Positions 30,515 to 32,896 of a DNA stretch of 32,896 bases are shown piece after piece. The stretch is from Deltaproteobacteria bacterium (GTDB lineage Bacteria > Desulfobacterota > Binatia > UBA9968): contig JAUYJC010000082.1 of NCBI GenBank assembly GCA_030688735.1, positions 1 to 32,896 of the forward strand. The letters are read 5' to 3'. Positions within the stretch are counted from its first letter, which is position 1. The number at the start of each line of letters is the position of its first letter. Made by a program: the position numbers and the translations under genes. Below the pieces are notes generated by a model, which had not been told where the DNA came from, made no database searches, and saw nothing but the letters and a program-made list of their open reading frames with translations.

Positions 30515-31435
30515 TTAGGCGCGGATCTCGGCGCGCATGAAAATGATGTAGGAGATGCCGAAGCAAACGGCCACGAGGCCGAAGAGAGTCGTGATGTGGG
30601 GCCAGATCAGAATCAAACTTTGATCCAGCGCGAGCGGCGTGGGCAGAATTCCTTGCGCCTGGCTCTGCAGGGCCAACCCAAACACCCGGGCCGCGGGATT
30701 GAGCAGGATGCTGACGCTTTCAGAAAAAAGCGTGCTCGGCGAGATGCGATTGATAATGTTGACGATATCGGTCTGGTATGCAAGCTGCTCAGGCGTCGAA
30801 GGGTCGGGGACGACGATTCCGGCGATGGCCTGGCTAAAAATGGAAACGAACAGAGACATAAACAGCCAGACGGCCATGGAGGCGAGCGCCGCAGTTACTG
30901 TTTTTTGGAAAAGCAGGGAGAAAAGCAGCGCGAGCGCGAGCCAGAAGCCGACGTAAAAGACGCCCACCGCCGTGAAGATCAACATACGCCAAAGTTCCTC
31001 GGCGTTCGGAGGGAAACCGAGCAGCGTGATTCCCAAGCCGATCACGAGCAACAGGATCGATCCCCAAAGAACCGCGACCGTGGCTAGGCCGGCGAAAAAC
31101 TTGCCGTTGATCAAGCCGTCGCGGTAAATCGGCTGGGACAGTACCCGGCTCAAGGTTCCACGCGCATATTCCCCGCTGATCGAATCGAACCCGAGGGTGA
31201 TGCCGACCAGAGGTCCAAAGAAGCCTAGAAAAGTCGCCAGGGAAAAGACCGTCTCGCTGGAGGTCAACAGCAGCAGAAAAACATAGTGCGCCGGTATTGT
31301 GTCGGTATTCTGGCGGATCGCCTGGCCCGAGGCATAGGTGGCCCATAGACCGATGAGGAGGATGAGGATCAATAAAATCAAGAAGCGCCAACTGCGAAAG
31401 TGGTCTGCCAATTCTTTCCAAAATACGACGCTCAT
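30515..31435 (-). CDS. ABC-2-type transporter permease
   Basis: A 306-residue integral membrane protein with about six hydrophobic segments, starting MSVVFWKELADHFRSWRFLILLILILLIGLWATYASG. The large extracytoplasmic loop and segments such as VFLLLLTSSETVFSLATFLGFFGPLVGITLGFDSISGEYARGTLSRVLSQPIYRDGLI are typical of ABC-2 (NatB-like/GldF-like) permeases, where the GTLSRVLSQP box is cytoplasmic. The ATPase gene ends two bases before its start, so the two are coupled. The substrate is unknown; exporters of this group move lipids, drugs or cations, or assemble surface components. Confidence 0.92.
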   Translation of the reverse strand: MSVVFWKELADHFRSWRFLILLILILLIGLWATYASGQAIRQNTDTIPAHYVFLLLLTSSETVFSLATFLGFFGPLVGITLGFDSISGEYARGTLSRVLSQPIYRDGLINGKFFAGLATVAVLWGSILLLVIGLGITLLGFPPNAEELWRMLIFTAVGVFYVGFWLALALLFSLLFQKTVTAALASMAVWLFMSLFVSIFSQAIAGIVVPDPSTPEQLAYQTDIVNIINRISPSTLFSESVSILLNPAARVFGLALQSQAQGILPTPLALDQSLILIWPHITTLFGLVAVCFGISYIIFMRAEIRA

Positions 31436-31437
31436 GT

Positions 31438-32370
31438 TTAGGCCTCGCGGAAATATTTAAGATAGATTTCTTCCAGGGTCGGATCTTCGGAGCGCAACTG
31501 CAACAAAGGCAAATTCTTGCGCGCGATCAGGGCCATCACCTCCGCGCGCACGTCGCGGGTGCAGCGGAGAAACAGGCCATGACTGCGTTTCTCGATTTCA
31601 TCGATACCGTTGATGCCGCGCAGGTCGTTCTCGAGACCGTTGGCGCCGCCGCCGACTTCCAGGAGAAAATTCCATTGGCGCTCTTTCAAAATCGCCCGCC
31701 CCAGTTCGTCCATTTGCCCCTGGACGATCAATCGTCCTTTGACGATGATCCCGACGCGGCTGCAGATCTCCTGCACTTGTTGCAGCGCGTGGGAGGAGAG
31801 CATCACGGTTAGATTTCTTTCGCGATTCAAGCTTCTGATCAGTTCGAGAATGCGGATGGCGCCGTCGGGATCGATGCCCAAGGTCGGCTCATCGAGGATG
31901 ACTGCCACTGGTTTTTTGACCAGAACTTCGGCGATGCCGAGGCGCTGCTTCATGCCGCGGGAATATTCCTTTACCAGGCGCCGGCCATCCTCGCCCAAAC
32001 CGACCTGGTCCAAGACTTCCGCCGTTCGCCGCCGCGCTTCTTCCTCCGGTATACGATTTAAGCGGGCCATGTATAGGAGATTTTCCCTGGCGCTCAAGTC
32101 TTCGTAAAAACCTGGGTTCTCCGGCAGATAGCCGACACGTCGCTTTACCTCCAGCGGGTCAAGCGTGGGGTCAAATCCGCATACCGATGCTTTCCCTGAA
32201 GTAGGCTCAGTGAGACCAAGGAGCATGAGGATCGTCGTAGTCTTCCCAGCGCCATTTGGACCGAGGAAGCCGAATATTTCACCCTCTTCAATGGTGAGAT
32301 TGAGCGCGTTAACGGCGAGCTTTTCGTGGTAGCGCTTCGTTAGACTATTGGTTTCGACGACCGCGCTCAT
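31438..32370 (-). CDS. ABC transporter ATP-binding protein
   Basis: A 310-residue ABC ATPase of the NatA/CcmA-like group. Walker A is GPNGAGKTT, the signature is YSRGMKQRLGIAEVL, Walker B is PVAVILDEPTLGIDPDG, and LTVMLSSHALQQVQEIC is the switch-histidine region. A C-terminal extension (about 215-310) ends with DPTLEEIYLKYF, typical of ABC-2 partners. Its ATG overlaps the stop of the NEW3 gene (ATGA), and the permease follows after two bases. The three form one export or assembly operon. Confidence 0.96.
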   Translation of the reverse strand: MSAVVETNSLTKRYHEKLAVNALNLTIEEGEIFGFLGPNGAGKTTTILMLLGLTEPTSGKASVCGFDPTLDPLEVKRRVGYLPENPGFYEDLSARENLLYMARLNRIPEEEARRRTAEVLDQVGLGEDGRRLVKEYSRGMKQRLGIAEVLVKKPVAVILDEPTLGIDPDGAIRILELIRSLNRERNLTVMLSSHALQQVQEICSRVGIIVKGRLIVQGQMDELGRAILKERQWNFLLEVGGGANGLENDLRGINGIDEIEKRSHGLFLRCTRDVRAEVMALIARKNLPLLQLRSEDPTLEEIYLKYFREA

Positions 32371-32896
32371 CTGCGTCCCAGCCGGAAAAAGACCGCGGCC
32401 AATCCGATCACCACCAAACCGACGATACCGAAACCGACCCAGCCCCAGATCGTCGGCGTGGAAACGGTAATCCTGAACTCCGCCGACTTGGTAATATCCG
32501 CGGAGTTGGCGGTTACCGTCAGCGCGTAATCACCCGCGATGGTTCGATCCGGCGCGAGAATTTCCATCTTGATCTCTTTAGCTTCCCCTGGGTTCAGGGC
32601 GTCTAACTTATCCGGTTTGAACTCAATCGTCCATTTATCACTTGGCTTTTTGGTAATGAATGAAAGGTTGCGAATAGGCGCGGTGCCGGCGTTCAAGACG
32701 ACGAAGTCAATCGGAGCTTTCTTGCCCGCGGTAACCGAGGTGCTCAACGTCCCGGCGGTGGTGCCCATTCGAAGATCCTGTTGCCCCTTGAGCGTTACTT
32801 TCAAGCTGGTAGAGGCTTCGAAGGCGCCGGCGCGGGCGCGAACGGTTATCGGGTATTCGGCCGCCTCCGCGCGCGCCGGCGAGTCGATCTCGACGC
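32367..32896 (-). CDS. NEW3-domain membrane protein, N-terminus cut by window edge
   Basis: At least 175 residues are visible, and the frame stays open at the edge. The in-window sequence contains immunoglobulin-like beta domains of the NEW3 type (TSVTAGKKAPIDFVVLNAGTAPIRNLSFITKKPSDKW, then LNPGEAKEIKMEILAPDRTIAGDYALTV). One C-terminal membrane helix (WGWVGFGIVGLVVIGLAAVFF) is followed by the basic tail RLGRR. NEW3 proteins commonly sit upstream of ABC-2 ATPase/permease pairs and project outside the membrane. The translation start lies outside the window; a TTG at 32804 is an internal codon. The role is probably an accessory surface component of the ABC system. Confidence 0.88.
   Translation of the reverse strand, partial: VEIDSPARAEAAEYPITVRARAGAFEASTSLKVTLKGQQDLRMGTTAGTLSTSVTAGKKAPIDFVVLNAGTAPIRNLSFITKKPSDKWTIEFKPDKLDALNPGEAKEIKMEILAPDRTIAGDYALTVTANSADITKSAEFRITVSTPTIWGWVGFGIVGLVVIGLAAVFFRLGRR

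Overview
The window is dense bacterial chromosome of moderately high GC with no tRNA, rRNA, CRISPR array or intact transposase that I can see. Gene content suggests an uncultured soil or subsurface member of the Desulfobacterota, Binatota, Tectomicrobia or NC10 type: a hemX/ccsA-hemA-hemC-hemD-hemB operon, a delta-type RpoH next to RpoZ, NMT1/TauA-like binding proteins, UbiD, CoxG/CoxM/CoxS, F420/FMN luciferase-like enzymes and palindromic intergenic repeats. This placement is inference from content, not phylogeny.

Layout. 1-1764 (minus): a promoter and a complete SAM-I (S-box) riboswitch with terminator drive a ThiF/MoeB-family adenylyltransferase and threonine synthase (cut by the left edge). 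1886-6204 (minus): accessory island with a TIR/deoxyribosyltransferase-like protein, a GFA-family zinc protein, a small zinc-ribbon-like protein, two back-to-back BrnT/BrnA-like toxin-antitoxin modules and two overlapping ankyrin genes. 6240-8053 (minus): Tat-exported YVTN beta-propeller plus DUF305 protein. 8387-13333 (plus): heme biosynthesis operon behind a promoter that gives a nearly leaderless mRNA. 13363-13884: small hypothetical gene, a MITE-like element and an inverted array of 9-bp repeats. 13885-18617 (minus): binding protein, class II cytochrome c, small exported protein, cupin, an exported peroxiredoxin with an in-frame TGA at the catalytic position followed by a bacterial SECIS-like hairpin (a probable selenoprotein), and an ECF sigma/anti-sigma pair. 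18760-21812 (minus): penicillin-acylase-family Ntn hydrolase and glutathione S-transferase. 22072-24732 (plus): two-subunit TPP decarboxylase (ComD/ComE-like), luciferase-like oxidoreductase and RidA. 25420-26712 (plus): rpoZ and rpoH. 26862-28716 (plus): coxG-coxM-coxS with no large molybdenum subunit. 28817-30238 (minus): UbiD decarboxylase. 30515-32896 (minus): NEW3-domain membrane protein (cut by the right edge), ABC ATPase and ABC-2 permease.

The strongest points are the probable selenocysteine peroxiredoxin beside its own ECF sigma system, and the SAM riboswitch controlling a ThiF-like enzyme with threonine synthase, which fits protein-thiocarboxylate-dependent homocysteine/methionine synthesis. 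The ComDE-LLM-RidA operon is an uncharacterised metabolic module. The 9-bp-period inverted repeats recur at two gene ends.
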